64,000 bases of DNA from Oncomelania hupensis (taxonomy: Eukaryota > Mollusca > Gastropoda > Littorinimorpha > Pomatiopsidae), in the NCBI GenBank assembly GCA_036898135.1, contig CM072513.1, forward strand, positions 13,769,522 to 13,833,521, written 5' to 3'. A program made the position numbers and the translations under genes. The notes beneath the pieces were generated by a model. It was not told the origin of the DNA, did no database searches, and saw only the letters and a program-made list of their open reading frames with translations. Shown here in pieces: positions 9,910 to 19,983 of this stretch. The stretch's first letter is position 1, and the number at the start of each line of letters is the position of its first letter.

Positions 9910-12900
9910 ATGGCTGACTTCTGGCAGAAAGGGGTTGAACTGAATCTAAAAGGCAAGCAGTTGACGGAGTACGTCAAGTCTCAGGAGAGAATACGAGAAA
10001 GAGAATTGGAAGAGAAACGTCTAGAAAAAGAAATAGAATTAGAACAGAAGCGTCTAGAATTAGAGGAGCAGCGACGCCGAGAAGAAAGGGAAGAACAACG
10101 TCGCCGTGAAGAAAGAGAAGAGCAGCGTAAAGAAAGAGAAGATGAGCGCAGGCGTGAGGAAAGAGAAGCTGATCGGCAGTTCCAACTAGAGTTGGCGCGC
10201 ATCCAGCAACAGCAGCATGCGCCACAAGTTATCAGTGACAACACGGCTCCAAAATTGCCAGCTTTCGTCAACGGGAAGGACCAGATTGACAGTTATCTGG
10301 CGAGATTCGAAAGGTTCGCTGAAAGCTCTAACTGGCAACCTCAAGACTGGGCAATTCGACTGAGTGCACTTCTGACGGGGCAAGCTCTCGAAGTTTACAC
10401 CAGACTGTCGAACGATGACGCCAAAAACTACGACGTCTTGAAAGAGGCCCTGTTGCAGTGCTACAACTTTACAGAGAAGGGCTACCGTAAACGCTTCCGT
10501 GAATGCCGGCCTAAGTCAGACGAGACGCCAAAGCAGTTTGTGGAGCGCCTGTCGTCATATCTACACAAGTGGGTGGAGTTATCAGGCGAAAGGAAGTCTT
10601 ACGACAGTCTCCATGACCTGATCGTGAAGGAACAATTTCTCAATGCCTGTCACAAGGACCTAGCGACCCACTTAGAAGAACAAAAGCTGCAGACGCTTAA
10701 AGATGTGACTGAGGCTGCTGAAAGATATCTTATCGCTCATGGGAAAACCCTGGGGCCACCCAGCGCGACGAAACATTTTCAGAAGACTGCAAACCATGGG
10801 AACCAGATCCAAGGGAGCCAGACGAGCCAGAGACAGACGGACTCCACGCCTCCTCCCAGGGAAGGGCATTCAAGAGGCCGTTTCACCTGCAACGCTACAG
10901 ACCACAGGGCGGCTAATTGTCCTCAAAACAAAAGTAGCGGACAGCGGAGCAGTACGGACAACGCAGCGGCGGGCAACCGGCAGAGGCGGTTTTCCAATCA
11001 ACGGCAAACCAGTAGATCTGACCATCAGGTGTGCGGCGGGAGCGTCATTCTTCCGAGTGAGACCGAGCGCACAGCTACCCCTGCGGACGTGCAAGAGTGC
11101 ATGACCGATGGCCAACTTCTTCTTGCCAACGGAAAATCCATCCCCGTCGTCGCCAGCGCAGCTGTGACCGTCCAGAACATGCCTGTTTCAAAGGGACGCG
11201 TCGGAAATCATGAAGTGACTGTCTTAAGAGACTCTGGCTGCAGTGGGGTCATCGTCAGAGAAGACTTAATCGCTAAAGAACAGTTCACTGGCGATTCAAA
11301 ATGGACACTTATGGCCGACAGCAAATGTTTGAAAGCGCCAGTTGCGAAAATTCATGTCAACACCCCTTTCTACATAGGCGAAGTCGAAGCGGTTTGCCTG
11401 AAGAAGCCGCTGTATGATTTGATGATCGGGAATATCGACGGCGCGAGACGACCCGACGACCCCGATCCAGAGTGGAGTCCTGCCTCAACTCAACACGTCG
11501 AAGTTGTGGAGGAGGATCCATTGCCGTTTCCCGATGGAGACCTTACAGAGCTGCTACGGGACAATGTGGTTACTCCGGCTCAGCCCTGCCGACCAGAGAT
11601 CGTCGGTGCTGTTACTACCAGGGCCCAGGCCAAGAGAGACAAGACGTCTACGCCACTGACGGTCGCCGACAACTCCAAAGCTGCCATCGTGGACAGAGAT
11701 AAGCTGATCCAGCTCCAGGAAGCTGATAGCACTTTAAACAAGTATAGGAACCGCCAAGACCACGTGACCAAGGGCAGTGGCACGGTCTATTTTGAGGTGA
11801 AGGCCAAGATCCTGTACAGAATCTTCCAGCACCCGAGGGTCAACGGAGGTAAACCACTACGTCAAGTACTGGTACCATTACCCTTAAGGCGCCAGGTGAT
11901 GGAAGTAGCGCATGACTCAATCATGGGAGGTCACCTGGGTATCAAGAAGACGTCGGATAGAATCCAGGCGGTATTCTACTGGCCAGGACTTCATGCGGAC
12001 GTCAGCCGTTTCTGCCGATCATGTGACATTTGCCAGAAGACCATACCTCGAGGAAGGGTCCCTAAAGTGCCAATGCAGAGAATGCCTTTGATCGACCGAC
12101 CTTTCAAGAGGGTGGCCTTAGACTTAATCGGCGAAATAAGACCTCCGAGTGAAGAAGGTCATCGGTGGGTACTGACTTTAGTGGACTATGCGACTCGGTA
12201 CCCAGAAGCAGTGCCTCTGAAGAAGATTGACACTGAAACTGTTGCAGAGGCGCTAGTGGACATGTTCAGTAGACTTGGAGTGCCTGAAGAGATCCTGACA
12301 GACCTCGGGACGCAGTTCGTCTCTGACTGCATGAAGGAGGTCAACAGACTGCTGAGCATCCGGCATTTGACTACGACACCCTACCATCCGATGTGCAACG
12401 GGCTTGTCGAGAAGTTCAATGCTACGCTGAAGTCCACCCTGAGGAAACTGTGCAGCGAGCAGCCCAGACAATGGCATCGCTATATCAACGCCTTACTTTT
12501 CGCCTACAGAGAAGTACCGCAGGAGTCCACCGGCTTTTCTCCGTTCGAGCTGCTGTACGGAAGAACCATCCGAGGGCCGATGCACATCCTAAAAGAACTG
12601 TGGACGAAAGAAGTAGACACCCCAGAGGTGAAGAACAGCTACCAGTACGTGTTTGAACTACGGGAGAAGCTGGAGCAGACTCTCGAGATAGCCAGAGAAA
12701 ACCTGAAGAAGTCCCAAGACTGTGGAAAGCACTACTATGATCGTAGGGCTGTGAACAGGAAGTTTAAACCTGGCAACAAAGTGCTGGTGCTGCTACCTAC
12801 TGATCATAATAAGCTGCTGATGCAGTGGAAAGGCCCGTACGAACTGGAGACCGTGGTGGGGATCAACGACTACAAGGTGAAGGTCGGTCAGCATTCCAAG

Positions 12901-13428
12901 ATATACCACGCCAACCTCCTTAAGCTGTACGTGGAAAGGCCATCAGAGACCGTGCATGCAGCAACAGCAGCTGTGACCGACGACAGCTTTGGCAGCGAAG
13001 AACTGTTGGAACTGGGAGATTTCCACAGCAAAGAAGGCATCGATGATGTTAAGCTAGGACCGAGCTTGACGGAAGGTCAAAAGTTGGAGCTCAAGGACCT
13101 TATGGGCGAGTTTCCCCATAGCTTCAATGATGTCCCAGGCTCTACGACTTTGGCCGAACATGAGGTCCACACCCAGACCTGGAAGGAGCATCTGCAGACC
13201 TTGAGGGAGCTGTTCCACCGTCCCGCAGAAGCCAACCTGACCGTGAGACCCAGCAAATGCATTTTGGGAGCTGACAACGTCGACTTCATCGGATGTTCGA
13301 TGGAAGAGGGAGACAACGGAGGATGCACTGACTCCAGGAAAGCCCACGAGATCACTGTCTTTGACCCTGGGCCGATGACAACTGCAACGGACGAGGGCGT
13401 CGTTTCCTTGCGGTTGGAAAAATATTGA
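9910..13428 (+). CDS. Gypsy gag-protease-integrase polyprotein with scrambled RT remnant
   Basis: This 1172-residue frame makes the structural protein, protease and integrase of the retrotransposon. Residues about 20-95 are a highly charged Arg/Glu coiled coil. Residues 110-280 resemble a retrotransposon gag domain. The zinc knuckle keeps Cys327, His332 and Cys337, but position 324, where the first Cys belongs, is Arg. The aspartic protease motif is Asp441-Ser-Gly. Integrase has His668, His675, Cys705 and Cys708 (zinc-binding), the triad Asp738, Asp798 and Glu834 (exact D-35-E spacing), and a GPY motif at 975-977. After it, residues about 1070-1087 look like the start of RT and jump directly at about 1088 to the end of RT (TWKEHLQTLRELF, then VRPSKCILG). 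A further piece, TVFDPGPMTT (1149-1157), belongs near the RT start. No YxDD box or RNase H remains. The frame is otherwise unbroken, which suggests selection or recent origin. Confidence 0.93.
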   Translation: MADFWQKGVELNLKGKQLTEYVKSQERIRERELEEKRLEKEIELEQKRLELEEQRRREEREEQRRREEREEQRKEREDERRREEREADRQFQLELARIQQQQHAPQVISDNTAPKLPAFVNGKDQIDSYLARFERFAESSNWQPQDWAIRLSALLTGQALEVYTRLSNDDAKNYDVLKEALLQCYNFTEKGYRKRFRECRPKSDETPKQFVERLSSYLHKWVELSGERKSYDSLHDLIVKEQFLNACHKDLATHLEEQKLQTLKDVTEAAERYLIAHGKTLGPPSATKHFQKTANHGNQIQGSQTSQRQTDSTPPPREGHSRGRFTCNATDHRAANCPQNKSSGQRSSTDNAAAGNRQRRFSNQRQTSRSDHQVCGGSVILPSETERTATPADVQECMTDGQLLLANGKSIPVVASAAVTVQNMPVSKGRVGNHEVTVLRDSGCSGVIVREDLIAKEQFTGDSKWTLMADSKCLKAPVAKIHVNTPFYIGEVEAVCLKKPLYDLMIGNIDGARRPDDPDPEWSPASTQHVEVVEEDPLPFPDGDLTELLRDNVVTPAQPCRPEIVGAVTTRAQAKRDKTSTPLTVADNSKAAIVDRDKLIQLQEADSTLNKYRNRQDHVTKGSGTVYFEVKAKILYRIFQHPRVNGGKPLRQVLVPLPLRRQVMEVAHDSIMGGHLGIKKTSDRIQAVFYWPGLHADVSRFCRSCDICQKTIPRGRVPKVPMQRMPLIDRPFKRVALDLIGEIRPPSEEGHRWVLTLVDYATRYPEAVPLKKIDTETVAEALVDMFSRLGVPEEILTDLGTQFVSDCMKEVNRLLSIRHLTTTPYHPMCNGLVEKFNATLKSTLRKLCSEQPRQWHRYINALLFAYREVPQESTGFSPFELLYGRTIRGPMHILKELWTKEVDTPEVKNSYQYVFELREKLEQTLEIARENLKKSQDCGKHYYDRRAVNRKFKPGNKVLVLLPTDHNKLLMQWKGPYELETVVGINDYKVKVGQHSKIYHANLLKLYVERPSETVHAATAAVTDDSFGSEELLELGDFHSKEGIDDVKLGPSLTEGQKLELKDLMGEFPHSFNDVPGSTTLAEHEVHTQTWKEHLQTLRELFHRPAEANLTVRPSKCILGADNVDFIGCSMEEGDNGGCTDSRKAHEITVFDPGPMTTATDEGVVSLRLEKY

Positions 13429-13684
13429 CTGTGTGGATGAACTAAGAATATTGGTAATGACAGACTTGAAAATGAGAAACATTGACTGTGTGAATGAACT
13501 GTGAACATTGACAGTATCCTGATAGACTTGCGGATGGAAGAACATTGACTCTGGGTGAATGAACTGAGAACGTTGATAGTGTTCAGACAGTCTGAAATAA
13601 GTCTTAATTCTGTAATTTGTTTGTGCATTACGTTTCAACGTTGTTGAAAGAAATTAAGTAAATTTCTTCTTGAGTAGGGGGTTA
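13429..13684 (+). other. Gypsy 3' untranslated region with degenerate repeat and polypurine tract
   Basis: Three to four diverged units built on aacattgactgtgtgaatgaact occur at 13425-13575. A purine run, gagtagggggt, at about 13672-13682 sits just before the right LTR and is the likely polypurine tract for plus-strand priming. Confidence 0.7.
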
Positions 13685-14324
13685 TGTTACGTTGAAACGA
13701 ACGAAAGTGTGTCTAAAGCGCGCACGATAGATCTAATCGTTTCGTTTTGCAAAGTATTCAATAATGGAGTTTATTTACCTTTGATTTGAGTTTGCATTGT
13801 TGTTAGGAGAGGCTTTGTATAACGTTGATGATTTGCGTTAGTCGATATTGTTGGAGAATTTTCGGGATCTGCATGTTTATTACTGTCGATAGAAATTTCC
13901 CGATGGATATCGAAGGTCGTGAATGTTCCCGGAAGTAGAGGAAATGTGTATGACGTAAGCCAGTGATGACGATCTTTAGTTCGATTGGTGGCAGTGCGTC
14001 ATTTCTACCGCGTATACCAAATTGTTCGAGAAGAGAGAGAGGTTATTTAATCGTGTGCCGAGTTGCTGTTGAGAGATAGTAAAGTTGTTGATAGTGATTT
14101 AAAGAGTTGCTGTGAAAGTTGTTGAGTTGAGTTGAGAATTGTATGCAGTTGTTGATGTGTGCTGAATAAAAGTGGAAAACTTCATACGTCGACTTTGTGA
14201 CTTGTATGCTGCTTGAGCGGGCTGCGTGAATAAACGAATCTGAGTTACACACCTTATCAGGACTTCAGCATCGGGGCTGAATCAGATACTGATAAAGAAA
14301 ACACCATCATCAAACGGAGTGTAA

Positions 14325-14326
<2 letters not shown>
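13685..14326 (+). repeat. right LTR of the Gypsy element
   Basis: 642 bp, near-identical to the left LTR. It has cgtttcgttttg where the left has cgtttagttttg, and a cgtata/cgtgta difference near 14011. AATAAA lies at 14165-14170. Confidence 0.96.
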
Positions 14327-14384
<58 letters not shown>

Positions 14385-14480
14385 TATTATTAATGTTATT
14401 GTTAATGTTATCGTTAATGTTCATAAAGATACAGATTAGGCTATGCCTTAAACATTTATCCCACTAAAGTTGTTCAACGT

Positions 14481-14534
<54 letters not shown>

Positions 14535-14871
14535 TCTCTCTCCCTCTGAGTCTCCTCTGTCAGTGTGACTTTCCCTCTCTCCTCTCTCTGTGGTACTTTC
14601 CCTTTCTCCGTCTGTGCACTAACGGTTGCATTGCCTACTTTTGTGTAGTATTTATGGTGTTTCAAGCGCGTGCCTCCAGGCTATGTCTGTGTGTGCGCAG
14701 GCGTCCGTGTATGTGTATTTGAACTACTTCTACCTGTGTCCTCGACTTTGGTTGGCTCAGTTTTTTTCCTGCAGTAACTGAATCAGCTCTTTCTGATTTT
14801 CTCTTCCCCACGCAAAACCCTCTTACCCCCCCCCCTCCACCCCCTTACCCCTCCCTCATTACCCTCCGAAC

Positions 14872-14917
<46 letters not shown>

Positions 14918-14935
14918 TCTCCCTCTCTCTGCCTC
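14327..14935. repeat. CT microsatellites and pyrimidine-rich sequence
   Basis: Pure (CT)n tracts lie at 14327-14381, about 14491-14550 and 14874-14911, with C runs at 14481 and 14826. Between them is unassigned sequence with no gene. The first tract is the right-hand side of the Gypsy insertion site. Confidence 0.9.
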
Positions 14936-14984
14936 TGCCTCTGCTCGCAATTTTTGAAACTTTGATCTTTGCGCACGCAAATAT

Positions 14985-15110
14985 GATGGCACGGGAAGCA
15001 GGCTACTAACCTAGGTAATATTTTTATGGAGTGTGGTCAAAATCTGTTCAGTAGTTCTTGACATAATGTCTTCCGACGGATAGACCGGCATTTACTCGAT
15101 TTGATTCCCC
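14985..15110 (+). repeat. dispersed repeat fragment, ctaacctaggtaat family
   Basis: Contains caggctactaacctaggtaa, then gtggtcaaaatctgttcagtag, then tcttccgacggatagaccgg. The same succession of motifs occurs at 50490-50620 and around 56465-56860. Class of element unknown. Confidence 0.7.
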
Positions 15111-15131
15111 TCCCCCCTCTAACCACCCTCC

Positions 15132-16381
15132 CAAGGTCTCCACGATCCAAAGCAAGATTGGCACATGCCTTACAGAAGAACAAGAAGTCTTGGATAGATG
15201 GACAGAGTATTGCTCTGACCTTTACAACCACACACCAAACGGAGACCCATCAGTTCTAGCAGAACAGAAAAGAAGAAATCCTCCCAATTCTCCGAGAAGA
15301 AGTTGAGGTAGCAGTGCAATCACTGAAGAAGGGGAAGTCAACGGGAGTGGACAGCATACACGCGGAATTGCTTCATGCAGGAGGAGAAGGGGGTGTCGGA
15401 TAGCGCAGTGGCTGGAGCACTCGCTACTGTGTCGCAAGTTAAGCACCGTCCAGTGCGGTTAGCACTTGGATGGGTGACCGCAAAACGTGAAGCGACAAAT
15501 AACAACGCCTTCAGTTGACTCAACTGTGACTGAGTACCTACTCTCTTAAGGGTGGGGAAGGTAAAGCAGCGAGGGAGAGAGATGGGCATCACCCTCATTA
15601 CGCTGGCCCAAGATAAGTGTGATCTCCAACATCACGCTCCCCCACGGCCACAAGGCTATGGAACTACCTTTACCATTACCTTAGGAGGAGAAGCGATGAT
15701 TGATGCCCTCACTATTAACTGTAGCACGATCTGGCAGTGTGGGGAGTGGCCTACACCATGGACCCAGTCGTTTGTCATCACTCTTCCCAAAAATGGTAAC
15801 CTTCATGAGTGTGAAAATTACCACATAATCAGGTTCATCAGGCATCCCAGCAAGGTCCTCCTGAAAATAATACTCAACAGGTTGAAACCCCAAGCTGAAC
15901 AAATCATAGCGGAAGAACAAGCAGGATTCAGGGCAGGTAGAAGTACCACTGAACAGATTTTCCACCTTAGAATAATCTGCGAAAAATTCCTACAGCACCA
16001 ACATCTATATCAAGTGTTTGTAGACTTCCACACAGTGCATAGCTTCAAATATTTGGGGAGCCGTTTTATCAGACAATGGGTCTAGACAGGAAGTCCTCTC
16101 CAGGATCGCACAAACAACTGCGTCCCTGACAAGGTTGAAACCCATTTGGAAAGACAGGACCACCAGTCTACATTCCTAGGTAAGGCTGCTGCGCTCCCTT
16201 GTCATCTCCATCTTCTTGTACGCTTGCGAAACAGCAGATCTCCAACGAAAAATACAAAGCATGGAGATGAGGTGCTACAGAAGACTTCTGGATATTTCCT
16301 ATACCCAGCACATTACCAACGACGAAGTCCGACAAGTCATCACACAAGCCATTGGACAACACGATGACATGCTCACTGTGA
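15132..16381 (+). mobile_element. RTE-like LINE copy 3, upstream part
   Basis: The plus-strand translation gives TEEQEVLDRWTEYCSDLYNH at the start, then AEEQAGFRAGRSTTEQIF (RT region), then a large internal deletion to HSFKYLGSRF, then RRLLDISYTQHITNDEV. It is broken by frameshifts, by a SINE at 15390-15682, and by a 2.1 kb insertion after ctcactgtg at 16373-16381. Its 3' end resumes at 18487. The RT active site has been lost in the internal deletion. Confidence 0.85.
15379..15693 (+). mobile_element. 5S-like SINE, copy C, with target-site duplication
   Basis: The insertion (15390-15682, 293 bp) lies inside RTE copy 3 and is flanked by aggaggagaag at 15379-15389 and 15683-15693. It starts ggggtgtcggatagcgcagtgg, so the head resembles a tRNA-type A box, and at 15435-15480 it has agttaagcaccgtcc and agcacttggatgggtgaccg, matching the 5S rRNA internal control region. 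It shares the body motif gggcatcaccctcattacgctgg with copies A and B. The tail is short and rich in acctt/ccatt. The exact duplication defines the element's ends and supports retrotransposition. Confidence 0.9.
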
Positions 16382-18486
16382 CGTGGGGTTTTATTGTTGC
16401 TGGGCTCTGCACAATGGACTGCTATAACCCTCTCGTCTTCTTCTATGGGGATCGCTAGTGAATCACCCTGTGAATTACCTTAATACATTTATTTGTTTAG
16501 CTTGGTCTGTGTTTAGCCTGGGGTACAGAGATAGATAGAAAAAATGATAAAAGATCATTGTAACACTAGCTTTCACACGGCTATGAAACATATGTAGTCC
16601 AGCCACTTGATAACAGTAAATATCACACATTTATTTCCTCTACTCTATACACGATCTTCGAAGTACGAAACTAACTTAAAAGTTCAATTGTCAATGCGAA
16701 TGGTTCGCTCACTGATAGGTTTAGGCAGCTACTTTCTCGTCATAGGGCACTGGATACTTTCTGCCCTAATGGTCAGAGTTCTTGAAGATTGGACTGCTGT
16801 GGTCCTGTTTATACAGAGTTTGGTGCACTGAAGGCTGTGTACTTAACTCAGTTTTCGAAGAGCTGTGCTGTGGTAGAATCTGTGACAAGCTGTGTTGTCG
16901 TGGCGTCTTCTCCCGGTGGTTAGACTGGTGGGCTATCTTCACACAGTGTGTTCGATGCCTCGGCAGCCAACATGCGGCGACGACTTGTTTTTGTTGTTCG
17001 CAGAGTTGGGCCCATGATATAACGCCTGCTCGTCTGTAACATATGAGACGAAATTCTGCACAACCCTGAATAATAGGTGTGTGCAGAGCGTCTCACTGAA
17101 GGCCGAAGTAGCCCTCAGTGATTAGCTCCACATCTCTATATATAAGTGACGAACATTCTGCTAAGTTCGTGGTCTACTGGAATCTTCACTCTAATTTCTT
17201 ATACATATATAAATATAAAACATGGCTAACTACACACATAGAGAAAGAAATAATATTATAAAGATTTTCTGGTACAGCCACTGGTCTGCAAGCATACATA
17301 TATGTTAAACAACAGTGGTTCTGTCAAGTATACAACATGGCGTCGGCCGGTCGTGATCGCCACGTGGACACGCAACGTGAGACTAACAATTCTTAAGCAT
17401 TGCAAATTTCACAAACATAATTCAAAATAATATAAATACATCACGATGAAACAAAAGTATGTTCATTTACCTTCTTGACAATTCAGGCCGTGGCTAACTT
17501 GATTGAATTCAAATATTCAACAAGCTCTGCTTCCCTGGTCTATCAGTGGAGAGATTTCTGCTCGAGTCTAACTGTGTGCTGCTCGGCGTGTGACTGCAGA
17601 ATGAATCTCCTACCTTTCTACTTGAATCAGCCAGAACTGGTTCTAACATACCCTAGCTGTGTTCTCATTGGCTGAACAAAGCGAAGCGGCCTAAGTAAGC
17701 TGCGATGATGTCATACAATACAATACAATACAACAAATCTTTATTATCCCATAAGGAACTTCACAGCAGTGTATGTCAGGCATATAAAACATAAAACATA
17801 TAATAGAAAACAATCATGCTATAACATTTAACAGAGCTAAAAAAAATCAATACTAAATGTATATACATTCTATAAATCTAATCACTTGCGTACTCTTACA
17901 CTTCATCTTTTCCTTCAAACACCTATCCATGCCCTCTAGTTCTATCACACGTATGTCAATGCCCTTTTTAAACAGTTAAAATATAATAAAAATACATACA
18001 GACATAATGTATATTCTACATTTACTATTCGGGACTTATAAAAAATTATTTTGTTGCAACAGTGCTAGATAAATAATCTGTTTAATATTAATCTCAGTAG
18101 GTCAATGTATAACAGTATCAAACTATAATCAACATAAGCAATAATACCGTTGACTGATTGTCACAGTTGTCAGGAAATACAGGTAAATCAGGTAAATGGT
18201 ATATTAAAAGGTGGTTTACAGACATTCATAATAAACACACATACACACATATTATACACACACTCACAAACACACATGCACACACTCACACGCACATGCC
18301 TTCATACAAACATGCACATACACTCAGCGAGATATTTGGCACGGCGCTGTGCGTCAAGCGAGCAGTGTGTGTACACATCAGTCATACCTTCATCGTCTGC
18401 TATAGACTAACAGTAACCTTCTAAGCCTACACTGACCAAACAAGGCAAATTCTTCAAATGTGCGGGGTAAAACTATGCTCTTGTTA
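16382..18486. mobile_element. 2.1 kb insertion splitting an RTE copy, type unknown
   Basis: RTE copy 3 stops after ctcactgtg (16373-16381) and resumes at ctcacggtg (about 18487-18495), an approximate 9-bp duplication with one mismatch. Nothing between them is RTE sequence. The insertion has no open frame with a recognised domain and no clear inverted ends. It includes a minus-strand retroposon tail at 17711-17790 and a CACA-rich stretch at 18235-18320. It may be composite. A 9-bp duplication is common in some DNA transposon groups, but that is not enough for a class call. Confidence 0.5.
17709..17790 (-). mobile_element. retroposon 3' tail, (TACAA)n type
   Basis: On the minus strand, ttccttatgggataataaag leads into a tail of tgtat/tattg units. 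This is the usual form of a LINE or SINE 3' end with a short tandem tail. The body upstream (17790-18130 on the complement) is unassigned. Confidence 0.6.
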
Positions 18487-18765
18487 CACTCACGGTGGTG
18501 AAGGAACGGAAATTCCGATGGTATGGCCACGTCACCAGAGCATCGGGCCTTGCAAAGACCATCCTGCAAGGCACGGTGCAAGGAGGTAGAAGAAGAGGGA
18601 GATAGAAAAAGAGATGGGAGGACAAGATTCGAGAATGGACTGGCTTGACACTGAGCGAAGCCATGAGGGTTGCTGAGGACAAAAAAAGATGGAGTACGCT
18701 GGTTAAACTATCATCTGTGATTCCCCAACGACCTTTAAGTTACGGGATAGTATTGGATAAAACAA
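18487..18765 (+). mobile_element. RTE-like LINE copy 3, 3' end
   Basis: Continues the copy interrupted at 16381: the translation has RKFRWYGHVTRASGLAKTIL and then REWTGLTLSEAM, followed by ttacgggatagtattggat as tail. It is 3'-complete but the frame is disrupted. Confidence 0.88.
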
Positions 18766-19048
18766 AAAAACGTAGGTCGCCCTTAAATAGGTGTTGACCA
18801 AGTTTTAATGTTTTAGTCAAGTCTTGTAGGTCATTTAAGTGGCAGATGCTACATAAAGTGCTACTTTTGACTTGAAAAGCTAGAACAATACCATTTCAGT
18901 TCAATAGTTTTGGCTCATTATATATAATTGCAACTACCAAGTCAAGTGAAGTCAGGTCAAAGTGCTTTACAATAAAAATGAATACAAACAAATTAAACAT
19001 AAAATAATAAATGGACGCATGAAATACTACACAAAACGTGCATTTATG
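18766..19048. other. unassigned sequence
   Basis: No gene or recognised repeat. The motif gtcaagt recurs several times between 18800 and 18965 without a clear period. Confidence 0.4.
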
Positions 19049-19146
19049 TGGGCGCCTCTGGCGACTTGAGTTAGATCCTGTATTAGCGAGCGCCTTGAGC
19101 AGCTCTTGAGCTGGAAAAGCGCTATATAAGAACGATAAAAAAAAAA
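19049..19146 (+). mobile_element. L2/CR1-type retroposon 3' tail
   Basis: Sequence gacttgagttagatcctgta is followed by gcgccttgagcagctcttga and aaaagcgctatataagaac, then an A run. The gcgctatataa ending is typical of L2/Rex1-type LINE or dependent SINE tails. It shares its core with the minisatellite at 1545-2118 and the tail at 49876-50230. Confidence 0.65.
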
Positions 19147-19497
19147 ACGTAAATAAACTTACTTAGGCAACACGCTGATTGGCCCCATGAACCCTTGCTG
19201 ACAACCAGCCAACCAACACCTCTTCGCGTTTGCCAGGAAGTCAACCAGTGGCCATTTTGCATAACTGTGGCATAAGGTCAGCTCGCCTCGTTATAGACTG
19301 GGGCTGACACAGCTGTATTCCTGTGAACTACTGACCTCCTTGCGCTTTACGAGACCCATTCACCCCTCCCCATCTCTCCCTTTCTCTCTTCCTCTCCCTC
19401 CCTTCCTCCCTCCCTCTCTGTGGATCTGGATACTAGCAGCGATGTTGGTGGGCGGGCAACTACAGAGCCACTCGGCGATGGTGTTTGGTGATGTTGG
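19147..19497. other. unassigned sequence, pyrimidine-rich patch
   Basis: No gene. A CT-rich stretch lies at 19362-19422. Confidence 0.4.
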
Positions 19498-19765
19498 GTG
19501 TGCGACCTGAATTGAATTGAATTGAACATTGAGGTTTAACGTCTACACCCACCATTGGCGATATGGCAGACGGGGATAACCATCCCAGGGAAAGAGGGGT
19601 AGGGACCTGAATCAACACTGAACCACCAAAGCAATCAAACTGCTAAAATGGACAGTGAAAATGGCCACATTTTATATCGCCCACCACGGGATTCGAACCT
19701 GGGTCATCGGTGTGCCAGGCGAACGCTCTACCACTTGAGGTACGGCGGTGGGGTGTGTGCGACCT
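19498..19765 (-). mobile_element. tRNA-derived SINE with target-site duplication
   Basis: On the minus strand the element (about 19509-19754) opens with a tRNA-like head: tacctcaagtggtagagcg is an A-box region and ggttcgaatcccgtggtggg (complement of about 19680-19699) is a near-consensus B box. Both are Pol III promoter elements. The body ends in gtagacgttaaacctcaatg and a ttcaa repeat tail. The 11-bp repeat gtgtgcgacct flanks it at 19498-19508 and 19755-19765. The head folds only partly as a tRNA, so it is a SINE and not a functional tRNA gene. Confidence 0.9.
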
Positions 19766-19867
19766 TCGTTTTCGTTTAGATAAATTAAAGTCCCACGTCA
19801 CAATAGCGAATAGGGGACTATTATGTGCGACCTACAGATGTTTGGTCCCTTTATAGTCTGTGGTGTC

Positions 19868-19933
19868 TCTGTATCTATCTCTGCCTCTGTCTCTGTCTGT
19901 CTCTGTCTCTCTCTCTCTCTGTCTCTCTCTCTC

Positions 19934-19982
<49 letters not shown>
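19868..19982. repeat. CT-rich microsatellite
   Basis: Mainly CT and CTGT units. Frames across it are repeat translations. Confidence 0.95.

Positions 19983-19983
<1 letters not shown>

Larger units (their letters stand above)
8739..14326 (+). mobile_element. full-length Ty3/Gypsy LTR retrotransposon, INT before RT, RT core deleted
   Basis: The element is 5588 bp. It has a 641-bp left LTR, an untranslated leader, one 1172-codon frame, a short 3' region with a polypurine run, and a 642-bp right LTR. Both LTRs begin TGTTACG and end GTAACA. Both flanks read ctctc, compatible with a 5-bp duplication but uninformative inside a CT microsatellite. The LTRs differ by two substitutions and two indels (1 and 2 nt), so insertion is recent. 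Integrase lies upstream of RT-derived sequence, as known for the Gmr1 clade of Ty3/Gypsy. The RT catalytic core and RNase H are absent, so it should be non-autonomous and would need an intact relative to move. Confidence 0.95.

Noticed and set aside
13054..13638. Overlapping minus-strand frames of 183-194 codons over the end of the Gypsy frame
   Set aside because: They are antisense shadows of the RT remnant and of the short repeats after it; no motif.
19680..19754. Functional tRNA gene on the minus strand
   Set aside because: The head has A and B boxes but belongs to a 246-bp unit with target-site duplications and a SINE tail.
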